NCBI GenBank assembly: GCA_031256035.1
Contig: JAIRRJ010000077.1
Span: forward strand, 1 to 38,774
DNA length: 38,774 bases
Reading direction: 5' to 3'
DNA from: Treponema sp.
Lineage (GTDB): Bacteria > Spirochaetota > Spirochaetia > Treponematales > Breznakiellaceae
Shown: positions 1-9,845 of the stretch, piece after piece
How the letters are laid out: every line of letters starts with the position of its first letter
Numbering within the stretch: the stretch's first letter is position 1
The notes under the pieces: model-generated
Database searches by the model: none
What the model was told of the DNA's origin: nothing
What the model saw: only the letters and a program-made list of their open reading frames with translations
Translations under genes and position numbers: made by a program

Positions 1-1
1 A

Positions 2-2530
2 ACAAAAAACCCCGATTTAAAACCAATTATTTCAGTTGTAGACAAATACATTGAGGCAGGTGGTATTGATCATCTGTTTTATCTTTACGATTATGGCAGG
101 CGGGAATACGCCAAACATGAACTGCGCAGGACATTCACCGGCGAAGAGATCGCATATATCGAAAACCTGGAAAAAAGCGGTTTGAAAATACCTGTTGCCC
201 TTGAACATGATTATTATCCGGTTTGCTTTTTCAATAAAAAAGATAACGAGTTTCAAGGCTCTATGCCGGACATGCTCAAAGAAATATCTCTGCTTACCGG
301 CATACAATTCCAAATTGTAACAGGAATAGACACGCCGTTTTATAAAGCGCTTGAAATGGTCGACAGGCGCGAGGCCGCCTTTGTTTCGGCTTTGGGTTAC
401 ACGCCGGAACGCAAAGAAAAATATTTGTGGTCAGAACGTTATTATACCTGCTATTACGCGCTATTATCAAAAATTGACTACCCTCAGTTAGATATGTATC
501 AGGTGGCACGGGCAAGAGTCGGAGTCAGCCGCGGCACAAACTACGAAGAGCTGTACAAATCATGGTTCAAAAATGATTCCAACCTCATATATTACAATTC
601 AATTATCGAAGCCATGTATGCGCTCGAAAGAGACGAAGTAGACCTGGTAATGGCTTCTGAAAACGCGCTCTTTACCATGAATAATTATTTTGAAAAGCCC
701 GGGTATATGGCTAACATTATTTTTAGCACACAGGAAGAAGTATATTTGGGCTTTAACAAAAACGAAGAAATACTGGCTTCTATCATGAAAAAAGCACAGA
801 AACAAATAAACATTGAAAGAATCAATACTTACTGGAAAAGCCGGATGTTCGATTATCAAAGAAAGCTGGCGGAGGCGCAGCGCCCGTGGCTTATCGGGGC
901 AATAAGCCTGTCCTTGATCGTGCTTGTCCTGTTAATATTCATGTACTACAGAAACCGTAACGAAGGGAAACGCCTTGAACAGCTTGTCACGGAGAGGACC
1001 GCTTTACTTAACGCGATATTCGATTCAATTCCCGATGTTGTTATCTGCAAGGATATAGATTTAAATTATACCCGCTGCAATAAAGTTGCGGAAGAACTTA
1101 ATAACATCCGGGAAAAAGACATTATCGGGAAAAGTGATATTGACGGCTTTGGATTCCCCGCTGATGTGGCACACCTGATTATGGAAGCGGACCGGACCAC
1201 TATCAGAGAAGGCAGGAAAGTTGTTACTGAAGAAAAAATAACATATCCCGACGGTATCACACGGACTTTAGAGACGGTCAGAATGCCGATTAAACAGGAC
1301 GGCGGCATAGTCGGCCTTATAGCCATAGCGCGCGACATAACACAGCGCAAAGCGGCAGAGAATGCCGCGCGGGCGGCTTCACGCTCAAAATCCGCCTTCC
1401 TCGCAAACATGAGCCATGAAATACGCACGCCCATGAACAGCGTCATCGGCTTTTCGGAATTGGCATTGGACGGCGAGATAAATCCCAAAACAAGGGAATA
1501 CCTAAAAAAAATTCTGGAGAATTCAGACTGGCTGCTGCAAATAATCAACGATGTTCTGGACATTTCAAAAATTGAATCGGGGAAAATGGAACTGGAGCAC
1601 ATTCCTTTTGATCTGCACGAACTGTTTGCCGCCTGCCGGACGCTGATCATTCCAAAAGCCGAAGAAAAAGGCATCGCCCTGCATTTTTACGCCGAGCCTT
1701 CAATCGGCAAAAAGCTGCTAGGCGATCCGACACGGCTGCGCCAAGTGCTCATTAACATTCTTTCCAATGCGATAAAATTTACCAATGTCGGCTCAGTGAA
1801 AATGGCGGCAACAATTATGAAAGCGGCCAATGACGGTACCACCATACATTTTGAGATAAAAGACTCAGGCATTGGCATGACAAGCGAACAAATAGCAAAA
1901 ATATTCGAGCCGTTCATGCAGGCGGAAACCGGCACAACGCGCAAGTACGGCGGCACGGGCTTAGGTCTTTCCATAACAAAAAATATTATTGAACTGATGG
2001 GCGGTAAACTTTCAGTAGAAAGCACCCCAGGACTGGGCAGCAAGTTCAGTTTTCAGCTGACATTCAGCACAATAGACGCAGTTGAACAGTCTCAGATTAT
2101 CAAGACAAAACAGATAGATAAACCGGCCTTTGACGGAGAAGTCCTGCTGTGCGAAGACAACAAGATGAACCAGCAGGTTATATCTGAACATCTTGCACGG
2201 GTGGGGCTGAGAACCGTTGTGGCGGAAAACGGCAGTGAAGGCATAGAAGCGGTCAGAAGCCGAAAACAAAACGGTGAAAAGCGCTTTGACCTGATCTTCA
2301 TGGACATTCATATGCCGGTGATGGATGGGTTGGAGGCAGCGGCGGAGATCATCAAACTGGATATAGGAACGCCGATCATAGCCATGACGGCTAACATTAT
2401 GTCCGATGACCGGGAGCAATATATCGTGAACGGAATGTCAGACTGCGTAGGCAAGCCGTTTACCTCGCAGGAGTTGTGGAGCTGCCTCCTGAGACACCTG
2501 ACGCCGGTAAATCAAACAGGGAAGGGTTGA
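2..2530 (+). CDS. Hybrid histidine kinase with periplasmic SBP_bac_3 sensor domains (5' end cut by window)
   Basis: The frame is open from base 2 with no stop, so the gene starts before the window and the TTG at 182 is not its start. The first ~60 residues look like the end of one SBP_bac_3 (periplasmic amino-acid-binding fold) domain and a second follows (to about residue 290), as in BvgS/EvgS-type sensors. A membrane helix follows at about 297-320, then PAS (about 335-460), HisKA with SHEIRTPMN (phospho-acceptor His codon at 1415), HATPase_c with the GTGLGLSI box, and REC with DIHMPVMDG (Asp codon at 2303). There is no C-terminal HPt, unlike the next two kinases, so phosphoryl transfer may use an HPt supplied elsewhere. 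It is likely an inner-membrane sensor of small solutes. The stop lies one base before the next ATG, so the genes are probably cotranscribed. Confidence 0.9.
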   Translation, partial: TKNPDLKPIISVVDKYIEAGGIDHLFYLYDYGRREYAKHELRRTFTGEEIAYIENLEKSGLKIPVALEHDYYPVCFFNKKDNEFQGSMPDMLKEISLLTGIQFQIVTGIDTPFYKALEMVDRREAAFVSALGYTPERKEKYLWSERYYTCYYALLSKIDYPQLDMYQVARARVGVSRGTNYEELYKSWFKNDSNLIYYNSIIEAMYALERDEVDLVMASENALFTMNNYFEKPGYMANIIFSTQEEVYLGFNKNEEILASIMKKAQKQINIERINTYWKSRMFDYQRKLAEAQRPWLIGAISLSLIVLVLLIFMYYRNRNEGKRLEQLVTERTALLNAIFDSIPDVVICKDIDLNYTRCNKVAEELNNIREKDIIGKSDIDGFGFPADVAHLIMEADRTTIREGRKVVTEEKITYPDGITRTLETVRMPIKQDGGIVGLIAIARDITQRKAAENAARAASRSKSAFLANMSHEIRTPMNSVIGFSELALDGEINPKTREYLKKILENSDWLLQIINDVLDISKIESGKMELEHIPFDLHELFAACRTLIIPKAEEKGIALHFYAEPSIGKKLLGDPTRLRQVLINILSNAIKFTNVGSVKMAATIMKAANDGTTIHFEIKDSGIGMTSEQIAKIFEPFMQAETGTTRKYGGTGLGLSITKNIIELMGGKLSVESTPGLGSKFSFQLTFSTIDAVEQSQIIKTKQIDKPAFDGEVLLCEDNKMNQQVISEHLARVGLRTVVAENGSEGIEAVRSRKQNGEKRFDLIFMDIHMPVMDGLEAAAEIIKLDIGTPIIAMTANIMSDDREQYIVNGMSDCVGKPFTSQELWSCLLRHLTPVNQTGKG

Positions 2531-2531
2531 T

Positions 2532-5135
2532 ATGTTTAGTATCCGCGATCAAGTACAAAAAATATGGGCAGCTCGCCAGTCGTTTTCAAAAGTATTGTTG
2601 GCATTTGCTGTATTTTTACTCATGGTTCTTTCCAGCATTTTCTTTATGAACCGCACGTTAAGCGATAAATTGGTCGAAAATGTGGACAGCGCGGTTACCG
2701 AAATGCAGGTCAGTATATCAAATATCCTTATGTGGCAGGAAACGCCGCTTGAATCCATCTCTAACATCATACGAACAATGCTTCTGGACGGCGAAAGTTT
2801 TGAATCAGTTCAGAGCTTTATGACACGATGTTCCACACCGGAGTTTAAGGACAGAATGCGCATCTTCAGTTACTACAGCGTGTATGGTTATTTTAATGTT
2901 TTTGAGTCATTTTATGACGGGGGAGGCTGGACACCTGCGGAAGCTGATAATTATGAACCGACCAAACGTTCATGGTATACGGCGGGCGTTGCCGGCGGCG
3001 GCCAAATTGTGTTTGTGCCGCCGTATATCGACATGGATTCGCAGGCAGTCGTGGTAGCATATGCGCGCCAGTTATTCGACAATAACGGCCGTCCGCTTGG
3101 CGTGGTAGCGCTGGATGTACCGCTTGAATATATCAAGAGTCTGGTCGTTAACAGACACATTACCAAAGGCGGTTACGGATATTTGCTGGACGAGAATTTG
3201 ATTGTAATCGCCCACCCAAATGAACAGTTTCTGGGACTGCCCATGCGCGATATGTATGAAGGCTTTGGGGAACTTGCAAACATCATTGAACAGGGCGGGA
3301 ATATTTCCTCGCACCGGTATAAAAATTATCAGGGCTTAAAAACTATTTTTTACAGCCGGCAGCTTGATAACGGCTGGTATGTTGGAATTGTAATACCCGA
3401 GACCGAATATTTCAGCGGCATGTACACGATGACATGGATCATCAGCCTGCTGGGCGTACTTATGGCATCGGTGTTAAGTGTCATTCTGGTCAGCATAGAC
3501 AAAGCAAAAAACAAATCGGATATCGAGAACAGACAAAAGAGTAATTTTCTCGCGACCGTGAGCCATGAAATACGCACCCCCATGAATACGATAATGGGTA
3601 TCACCGAAATTGAGCTGCAGGAAGAATCGCTGCCAAAAGACACAAAAGAAGCGTTTGACAGGATATACCATTCCGGGAACCTGCTCCTGCAAATAATAAA
3701 CGATCTTCTTGATCTTTCAAAAATTGAAGCCGGCAAACTGGAAATCATGCCGGTAAAATATGAAACGGCGAGCCTGATCTATGATGTTATACATCTGAAC
3801 AAATTACGGTATAACAGTAAACCTGTTGAATTTAAACTGCATGTAGGTGAAAATATTCCGGCAACCCTCATCGGGGATGAACTTCGCATCAAGCAAATTC
3901 TGAACAATCTGCTCTCAAACGCGTTCAAATATACTCAAAAAGGAGAAATTGAGTTTTCCGTTACTGCTGAACACAGCTCCGGCAACGGCGGCAATGTAAC
4001 TCTTATTCTCGCTGTCCGCGATACCGGGCATGGCATGACTGCGGAACAAGTCAGCAAACTGTTTGATAAATATTCCCGCTTTAATACTGAAACCAACCGC
4101 GCTACCGAAGGTACAGGGCTTGGTATGAATATTACGCACAATCTGGTGCGCATGATGAACGGCGATGTCTTTGTAAAGAGCGAACCAAAGAAAGGATCGA
4201 TATTTACCGTACGGTTACCGCAAAATTGCGCCGATTCAACCGATGTGTTAAGCAGGGAATTGGTAGACAACCTGCAGCAGTTCCGGTTTAACGGCACAGC
4301 GCAAATGAAAAAATCTCAGATTTTACGCGAATATATGCCCTACGGCAGCGTATTAATTGTGGACGACATTGAAGCAAATATATTTGTAGCGAAATTACTG
4401 TTGAAGCCCTACGGCATGAAGATTGACAGCGCAATGAGCGGATTTGAAGCGATCAATAAAATAATGAACGGCAGCGTATATGACATTATTTTTATGGATC
4501 ACATGATGCCAAAAATGGACGGCATAGAAACGGTGAAAATTATACGCGATATGGGTTACAAAAAGCCCATTGTTGCCTTGACTGCAAACGCCGTGGCAGG
4601 GCAGGCGGATATGTTTCTCGCGAACGATTTTGATGATTTTATTTCCAAGCCGATAGATATGCGCGTATTAAATGCGGTGTTAAATAAATACATCCGCGAT
4701 AAACATCCGGCAGGGGATGAATCTCCGCCTGTAAACGAAGAGAAAGAACAAATCAGGGAGGCTGACATGCCGCTCAATGTATCTGGTCTGGACACTGAGA
4801 AAGGGCTTGCCCTTTTCGATGGAGACACGGAGAGTTACGTTTCCGCCCTTCGAGCGTACATTGCAAACGCGCCGGAAATAATGGACAAGCTGCGAATTGT
4901 TACGGAAGAAAATTTGCCGGATTATGCCGTGAATGTGCATGGCCTGAAATCCATCAGCGGCTGGATATGCGCACAAGACATACAGGCAAAAGCCGCAAAC
5001 ATTGAAGCTCTTGCAAAAGCCGGCGACTTACCCGGCGTAATCGGACAAAATGACTGGTTCCTTAAAGATGCAGAAACATTTATCGCCGGCTTGCGGGCCG
5101 GGCTGGAAAAATGGGAACCACCGGCGATTCCCTAG
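2532..5135 (+). CDS. Hybrid histidine kinase, Cache sensor-HisKA-HATPase-REC-HPt
   Basis: An 867-residue membrane sensor kinase. An N-terminal helix (about 18-37) and a second helix (about 300-320) enclose a Cache-like extracytoplasmic domain recognisable by the RSWYTAG segment and the following VVVAYARQ and LGVVALDV strands. The cytoplasmic part has HisKA with SHEIRTPMN (His345), an N box LNNLLSNAFKYTQ, a G2 box TEGTGLGMNI, REC with MDHMMPKMDG (Asp656) and a C-terminal HPt with VHGLKS (His803). It therefore carries a full His-Asp-His relay for passing phosphate to a separate receiver, plausibly the REC/HD-GYP protein downstream. The ATG at 2532 follows the previous stop by one base, with GGGAAGGG upstream. 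The core domains closely match the next kinase. Confidence 0.92.
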   Translation: MFSIRDQVQKIWAARQSFSKVLLAFAVFLLMVLSSIFFMNRTLSDKLVENVDSAVTEMQVSISNILMWQETPLESISNIIRTMLLDGESFESVQSFMTRCSTPEFKDRMRIFSYYSVYGYFNVFESFYDGGGWTPAEADNYEPTKRSWYTAGVAGGGQIVFVPPYIDMDSQAVVVAYARQLFDNNGRPLGVVALDVPLEYIKSLVVNRHITKGGYGYLLDENLIVIAHPNEQFLGLPMRDMYEGFGELANIIEQGGNISSHRYKNYQGLKTIFYSRQLDNGWYVGIVIPETEYFSGMYTMTWIISLLGVLMASVLSVILVSIDKAKNKSDIENRQKSNFLATVSHEIRTPMNTIMGITEIELQEESLPKDTKEAFDRIYHSGNLLLQIINDLLDLSKIEAGKLEIMPVKYETASLIYDVIHLNKLRYNSKPVEFKLHVGENIPATLIGDELRIKQILNNLLSNAFKYTQKGEIEFSVTAEHSSGNGGNVTLILAVRDTGHGMTAEQVSKLFDKYSRFNTETNRATEGTGLGMNITHNLVRMMNGDVFVKSEPKKGSIFTVRLPQNCADSTDVLSRELVDNLQQFRFNGTAQMKKSQILREYMPYGSVLIVDDIEANIFVAKLLLKPYGMKIDSAMSGFEAINKIMNGSVYDIIFMDHMMPKMDGIETVKIIRDMGYKKPIVALTANAVAGQADMFLANDFDDFISKPIDMRVLNAVLNKYIRDKHPAGDESPPVNEEKEQIREADMPLNVSGLDTEKGLALFDGDTESYVSALRAYIANAPEIMDKLRIVTEENLPDYAVNVHGLKSISGWICAQDIQAKAANIEALAKAGDLPGVIGQNDWFLKDAETFIAGLRAGLEKWEPPAIP

Positions 5136-5170
5136 ACACCCTCGCGTAAGATTTCTGAACGGAGGCGGAT

Positions 5171-7819
5171 ATGAAAGAGAAATATACAAACAGCATCCTT
5201 ATTGTGGACGATGAACATTCAAACCTGATAACTCTTTGCCAAATACTGCAGGAATATACTATTTATACCGCAAAAAACGGAAGCTCCGCCATTGAAAAAG
5301 CAACTGAATATTTGCCCGACCTTATTTTGCTGGACATTATCATGCCCGACATAAACGGATATGAGGTGCTTGCAATATTGAAACAGACCTATAAAACCAA
5401 AAATATTCCTGTTATATTTATCACAGGTCTTGATTCCACAGCAGATGAAGAAAAAGGTCTGGTTTTCGGCGCCGTAGATTATATAGCAAAACCTTTTAAC
5501 TCATTGATAGTAAAATTAAGAGTCGATTATCAACTTCAATTATTAAATCAACTCCGTACCATAGAGGGACTGAACAGGACAAATCAGCAAAATCTTGCCA
5601 AGCTGGAGACGGTGATAAATCATTACAAGGGCGTTATCTGGAGTGTTAACTCAAGCGGCGTGGTTACAACATTTAGCGGTAAATATTTGAAAACTCTTGG
5701 CATAGAATCGGCGTATTTGGAAGGGAAAGAATTAAAAGAGGCTTTGCCTGAGAACTGGCGGCTTAGCCTTAAAATTTTGGAAAATATTGAGAAAACCTTC
5801 CGCGAAGGTCCTCAAAACTGGATGAGTGAAATTGAAAACAGAGTATACAATTCCACCACAACGCCGATGTATAACAGCGAAGGTAACATAATCGGTGTTG
5901 TCGGCAGTACGGACAATGTAACCGAAACTGTTAAACTACACAATGATTTGGAAGCCGCGCTTGAAGATGCCAGAACCGCCAACCATACTAAATCAACATT
6001 TTTGGCGAACATGAGCCACGAAATACGCTCGCCGATGAATGTAATTTTGGGCATTACCGAAATCCTTCTGCAAAATGAATCGCTGGAACCGGATTTGAAT
6101 GAAGCGTTATGCAAAATTTACAATTCCGGCGAATTGCTGCTGCACATTATCAATGACATTCTCGATCTGTCCAAAATCGAAGCCGGTAAGCTGGAATTGT
6201 TTCTCGCCGAATACAGTATTGCGAGTCTGATTAATGACACAGTGCAGTTAAATATGATGCGGTTCGAGAATAACCCTGTTAAATTTACGCTTCAGGTTGA
6301 TGAAAATATTCCGTCTTCGCTGGTTGGCGATGAGCTTCGCATAAAACAGATATTGAACAACCTGCTCTCAAATGCGGCAAAATATACGCAGCGGGGTGAA
6401 GTGGTGCTGTCGGTTAGCAGCGTCGCAGCAAGCGGCGGCATAACCCTTGTTTTCCGCGTACAGGATACGGGACAGGGCATGACACAGGAACAGGTCAGTA
6501 AATTGTTCGATGACTATACCCGCTTTAATGTGGAGGCCAACCGTACTACCGAAGGTACAGGGCTGGGCATGGGCATCACGCAGAATTTAGTACGCATGAT
6601 GAACGGCAGTATCAGCATTGAGAGCGAGCCTGACAAGGGTTCGATTTTTACTGTGCATATACCTCAGGGGCGCATAAATGACAATGTGTTAGGTAAAACT
6701 GTTGCTGAAAACCTGCAGCAGTTCCGCACAGATTCAATGCCGCAGATAAAAATAAAACAGATAACACATGACTATATGCCATACGGCAGCGTTCTGGTTG
6801 TGGATGATATGCAGTCGAATCTATATGTAGCCAAAGGACTTATGCTGCCTTATGGGCTGGCAGTAGACACCGTAACAAGCGGAGTTGAGGCAATCGACAG
6901 GATCAGAGACGGCAGGGTGTATGACATCATTTTTATGGATCACATGATGCCAAAGATGGACGGTATTGAAACAACAAAAAAAATACGCGAACTGGGTTAT
7001 ACGGCTCCCATAATCTCCCTCACCGCGAACGCAGTGGCAGGGCAGGCTAATGTGTTTCTGACAAACGGATTTGACGATTTTATTTCCAAGCCGGTAGATG
7101 TGCGCGAAATGGACATTCTCCTGAAAAAATTTGTACGTGATAAACAACCGCCGGAGGTCATTGAAGCTGCACATCTCCAAAAGAGCAGCAGGGAAGAAAC
7201 AGGCAAGCAGGCGGCAAACACAGAGCTATGGAAAAAACTTGAACAAATAGAGGGGCTTCAGGCAGATATAGGGCTGGAGAGGGTTTCCGGTCAGCGGGAT
7301 ATTTATGAAAAGTCCCTGCAATTATTGATGAAGGAAATTGAAAAGTGTGACACGAACCTGAAAGAATTTTTGGCGGCTGGCGATTTGCATAATTTTTCCA
7401 TATCTGTACACGGCATTAAAGGATCGCTTGCCAACATAGGAGCGATGGAATTATCCGCTCAGGCGCGGAAACTTGAGCTTGCATCATGCAATGAAGACGC
7501 CGTCTATTGCACTTCAAACTTACAGCCATTTCTGGAAAAGCTTTGCCGTTTTGGCGTAAGTCTTGCCGAAATCTTTGCGAAAGAAAAAGATCTGTCGGCT
7601 GCCGCGATTATAATACCGCCTGAATTACCGCCCGTTTTTGAAAGACTGACAGCCGCTCTCAGCGAAACAGCCTTTACAGCCATACACGAGGGAGTAAAAA
7701 ATTTGGATGCGCTCAAACTGGACGGCATATTAAAAGAAGAGATAGAGAAAATAAAAGACGCTGTGATAACGGGAGATTATGAAGAAGCCATAGAAATTAT
7801 GCGAAACTTGGGGAAGTAA
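5171..7819 (+). CDS. Hybrid histidine kinase, REC-PAS-HisKA-HATPase-REC-HPt, no membrane segment
   Basis: An 882-residue kinase with no obvious transmembrane helix, so probably cytoplasmic. In order it has an N-terminal REC (LLDIIMPDING, Asp55), a PAS-like region (about 145-255), HisKA with SHEIRSPMN (His283; Ser replaces the usual Thr), HATPase_c with TEGTGLGMGI, a second REC (MDHMMPKMDG, Asp590) and HPt with VHGIKGS (His747). The N-terminal receiver suggests it takes input from another kinase rather than from a ligand directly. The stretch from HisKA to the second REC is strongly alike to the preceding kinase, indicating tandem duplication followed by a swap of the sensor module. The start is supported by GGAGG six bases before the ATG. 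The next gene begins 4 bases after its stop. Confidence 0.92.
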   Translation: MKEKYTNSILIVDDEHSNLITLCQILQEYTIYTAKNGSSAIEKATEYLPDLILLDIIMPDINGYEVLAILKQTYKTKNIPVIFITGLDSTADEEKGLVFGAVDYIAKPFNSLIVKLRVDYQLQLLNQLRTIEGLNRTNQQNLAKLETVINHYKGVIWSVNSSGVVTTFSGKYLKTLGIESAYLEGKELKEALPENWRLSLKILENIEKTFREGPQNWMSEIENRVYNSTTTPMYNSEGNIIGVVGSTDNVTETVKLHNDLEAALEDARTANHTKSTFLANMSHEIRSPMNVILGITEILLQNESLEPDLNEALCKIYNSGELLLHIINDILDLSKIEAGKLELFLAEYSIASLINDTVQLNMMRFENNPVKFTLQVDENIPSSLVGDELRIKQILNNLLSNAAKYTQRGEVVLSVSSVAASGGITLVFRVQDTGQGMTQEQVSKLFDDYTRFNVEANRTTEGTGLGMGITQNLVRMMNGSISIESEPDKGSIFTVHIPQGRINDNVLGKTVAENLQQFRTDSMPQIKIKQITHDYMPYGSVLVVDDMQSNLYVAKGLMLPYGLAVDTVTSGVEAIDRIRDGRVYDIIFMDHMMPKMDGIETTKKIRELGYTAPIISLTANAVAGQANVFLTNGFDDFISKPVDVREMDILLKKFVRDKQPPEVIEAAHLQKSSREETGKQAANTELWKKLEQIEGLQADIGLERVSGQRDIYEKSLQLLMKEIEKCDTNLKEFLAAGDLHNFSISVHGIKGSLANIGAMELSAQARKLELASCNEDAVYCTSNLQPFLEKLCRFGVSLAEIFAKEKDLSAAAIIIPPELPPVFERLTAALSETAFTAIHEGVKNLDALKLDGILKEEIEKIKDAVITGDYEEAIEIMRNLGK

Positions 7820-7823
7820 ACTT

Positions 7824-8969
7824 ATGGAAGATAAAAAGAACTGTGTCTTTTTGGTAGACGACAGCCCCATAAATCTCAATACAGGAATGGCTGTTTTACA
7901 GGGAAAGTACACCGTAGTTACAATGTCGTCTGGTGAAAAACTTTTACGGATGTTGGAAAAAACCATACCTGATCTGATTTTGCTTGATGTGGAAATGCCT
8001 GAAATGAGCGGATACGACACAATAAAAAAAATAAAATCAAACACGCTGACTGCGGAAATTCCCGTAATATTCCTGACCGCAAAAAGCGAACCGGAGAACG
8101 AACTTTTGGGGCTTTCCCTCGGCGCTGTGGATTATATAATCAAGCCTTTTTCGCCACCGCTCTTGCTCAAACGTATCGAACTGCATTTGCTTTTACAGTC
8201 CCAAAAAAACGAACTGCGCAAGTTTAATGAAAATCTTACCGGAATGGTTAAAGAACGGACAAACGACATTGCCCAGCTGCAAAACGCTATTATTTTATGG
8301 GCAGCCGAGATGGTTGAGTTTCGGGACGAAGAAACCGGCCAGCACGTTGAGCGTGTTCAAAAATATCTTGAACTTTTGCTCGAAGCTATGGGAAAAATGA
8401 AACCTTACGCGGACGAAGTCGCGACATGGGATATTGAAGCGTTCCTAAAGTCGGCGCCTCTGCATGATGTCGGTAAAATAAAAATACGCGATAATATTCT
8501 GCTGAAAAATTCCCGGCTTACAGATGATGAATTCACCAATATGAAACTTCATGCGCAGCACGGTAAAATGCTGCTGGAGAGCCTTCAGCAGAAAGTACCC
8601 AATCATGCTTTTCTGGATTACGCGAAAACCCTTGCATACAGCCATCACGAAAAATGGGACGGAAGCGGGTATCCTGAAGGATTAAAGGCTCAGGAGATTC
8701 CGCTGCAGGCGCGCATGATGGCGCTTGCGGATGTGTACGATGCGCTGGTTTCAGAGCGTCCCTATAAAAAAGCGTTTACCCATGAAGATGCTATTCAGAT
8801 TATATCAGAAGGACGCGGCATTCAGTTTGATCCTGATCTGGCGGATTTATTTATTAGCCTGTCATTAAAAATAAAAGAAATAAGCTGTGCGGGGAAAGGG
8901 AACAGCTGTACCTCAACCGAGCCGCAATGCGGCGTCGAACCAACGGTTCGCGGTTCCCCTCTTGATTAA
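7824..8969 (+). CDS. Response regulator with HD-GYP cyclic-di-GMP phosphodiesterase domain (RpfG type)
   Basis: A 381-residue two-domain protein. REC occupies about 1-125 with LLDVEMPEMSG (Asp55) and the KPF lysine motif. HD-GYP occupies about 150-345, with the HD pair at His214-Asp215 (HDVGKIKIRDNILLK) and GSGYP at 280-284 followed by ALADVYDAL. The family hydrolyses cyclic di-GMP, so the gene is a plausible output of the kinases upstream, linking them to second-messenger control. The last ~25 residues are Cys/Pro/Ser-rich, unlike the family, and are encoded by a structured repeat-like stretch (8898-8958), so the C-terminal tail looks acquired. The next gene converges from the other strand 12 bases away. 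Confidence 0.92.
   Translation: MEDKKNCVFLVDDSPINLNTGMAVLQGKYTVVTMSSGEKLLRMLEKTIPDLILLDVEMPEMSGYDTIKKIKSNTLTAEIPVIFLTAKSEPENELLGLSLGAVDYIIKPFSPPLLLKRIELHLLLQSQKNELRKFNENLTGMVKERTNDIAQLQNAIILWAAEMVEFRDEETGQHVERVQKYLELLLEAMGKMKPYADEVATWDIEAFLKSAPLHDVGKIKIRDNILLKNSRLTDDEFTNMKLHAQHGKMLLESLQQKVPNHAFLDYAKTLAYSHHEKWDGSGYPEGLKAQEIPLQARMMALADVYDALVSERPYKKAFTHEDAIQIISEGRGIQFDPDLADLFISLSLKIKEISCAGKGNSCTSTEPQCGVEPTVRGSPLD
8898..8958. repeat. Compact palindromic element in the 3' end of the HD-GYP gene
   Basis: Two adjacent hairpins, GCCGC-aat-GCGGC (8921-8933) and CGAACC-aac-GGTTCG (8936-8950), are enclosed by AACCG (8915-8919) pairing with CGGTT (8951-8955). GGGAAC (8898-8903) can also pair with GTTCCC (8953-8958). 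The result is a three-way-junction-like fold inside the coding tail. It may be a REP-like element or act as a terminator for the convergent genes; no T-run follows. Confidence 0.45.
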
Positions 8970-8981
8970 ATCAGCAGTTTC

Positions 8982-9845
8982 CTAAAACATTTTCTTCTTG
9001 ACAATATGCCTCGACACCTTTTCACGCAATGTATCACCGTGAAATGGTTTTACCATAAAGTCACTGGCTCCAAGCATAGCAGCAGCCGATACATTGTCGC
9101 TTGTTCCTGCAGAAGTCAAAAAGATGATAGGAGTATCTTTGTGTTCTTCGAAATTTCTAATAATGGGAACAAGGTCAAATCCGCTGCGTCTGGGCATTTT
9201 ATAGTCAAGTAAAAATAATTCGGGCGTTATTTCCTTCAAAAATTTTTCGACAAGCATTGGTTCTGACAATGTATACACAGTGTAATTACTGCTCAATGCG
9301 GAAGAAATAGATTTTAACACCACAGGAGAATCATCAATTGCAAGAACCTGCAGCTTGCGGGTAGCTTCCTCATGTTCCAGTTGTTTCAAAACTACCTTCA
9401 GCGTTTGTTTTTCGAATGTCTCTTCGTCGGGATTATATGGCTGATTTCTGGGACGGTCCGGTTTCACAGTTATAATTATCCGGTTATAGAGCCTGCTGAA
9501 ATCATTCAAAAGTTTTTTAGCGCAATCGGCGGCAAATTCTTTGCTGCCTTTTTTGCCTGCGTCAACAACACCGTCAATGACCGGCGTCAGTTTGCTATAG
9601 CCCATACTTCTCAGCAGATGTTTCATATCATCAAGGCTTTTGAAATCCGCTTCATCGCCGCCAAGAACAGTTATCTTGGTTAACGCATCCGAAACTTTCG
9701 GCGCTGCTTCCAAAAAGTCCGACAATAAGCTGAAGTATTCCCTGATTGTAAGCGCCATGAAATCATCAGATATTCCCCGAATATCCAGATCGCCCAGTCT
9801 TAAAAGAGTTGATAAATCGAAACTATGATACAATCCGTCTCCCAC
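8982..9845 (-). CDS. Protein with C-terminal receiver (REC) domain
   Basis: A 287-residue protein with an uncharacterised helical N-terminal part (about 1-145) and a C-terminal REC (about 165-285). The REC shows the acid pair Asp171-Asp172, the phospho-acceptor Asp214 in LLDYKMPRRSG, LTS at 243-245 and Lys266 in KPF. There is no DNA-binding or enzymatic output domain, so it may be a relay or adaptor. It faces the kinase cluster convergently and may be a receiver for the HPt modules there. The start is uncertain. The frame opens only after a stop, giving a GTG at 9845 with no visible ribosome site, while a strong AGGAGA-ATG start lies at 9883 in another frame (see findings). Confidence 0.75.
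   Translation of the reverse strand: MGDGLYHSFDLSTLLRLGDLDIRGISDDFMALTIREYFSLLSDFLEAAPKVSDALTKITVLGGDEADFKSLDDMKHLLRSMGYSKLTPVIDGVVDAGKKGSKEFAADCAKKLLNDFSRLYNRIIITVKPDRPRNQPYNPDEETFEKQTLKVVLKQLEHEEATRKLQVLAIDDSPVVLKSISSALSSNYTVYTLSEPMLVEKFLKEITPELFLLDYKMPRRSGFDLVPIIRNFEEHKDTPIIFLTSAGTSDNVSAAAMLGASDFMVKPFHGDTLREKVSRHIVKKKMF

Noticed and set aside
182..184. TTG at 182 as the start of the first kinase
   Set aside because: The same frame is open back to base 2 with sequence continuing the sensor-domain pattern, so the gene starts outside the window.
1066..1674. Long reverse-strand open frame inside the first kinase
   Set aside because: It mirrors the HisKA coding sequence, has no ribosome site and has no protein-like composition of its own; other long antisense frames (for example 31223-32266 plus strand) were rejected for the same reason.
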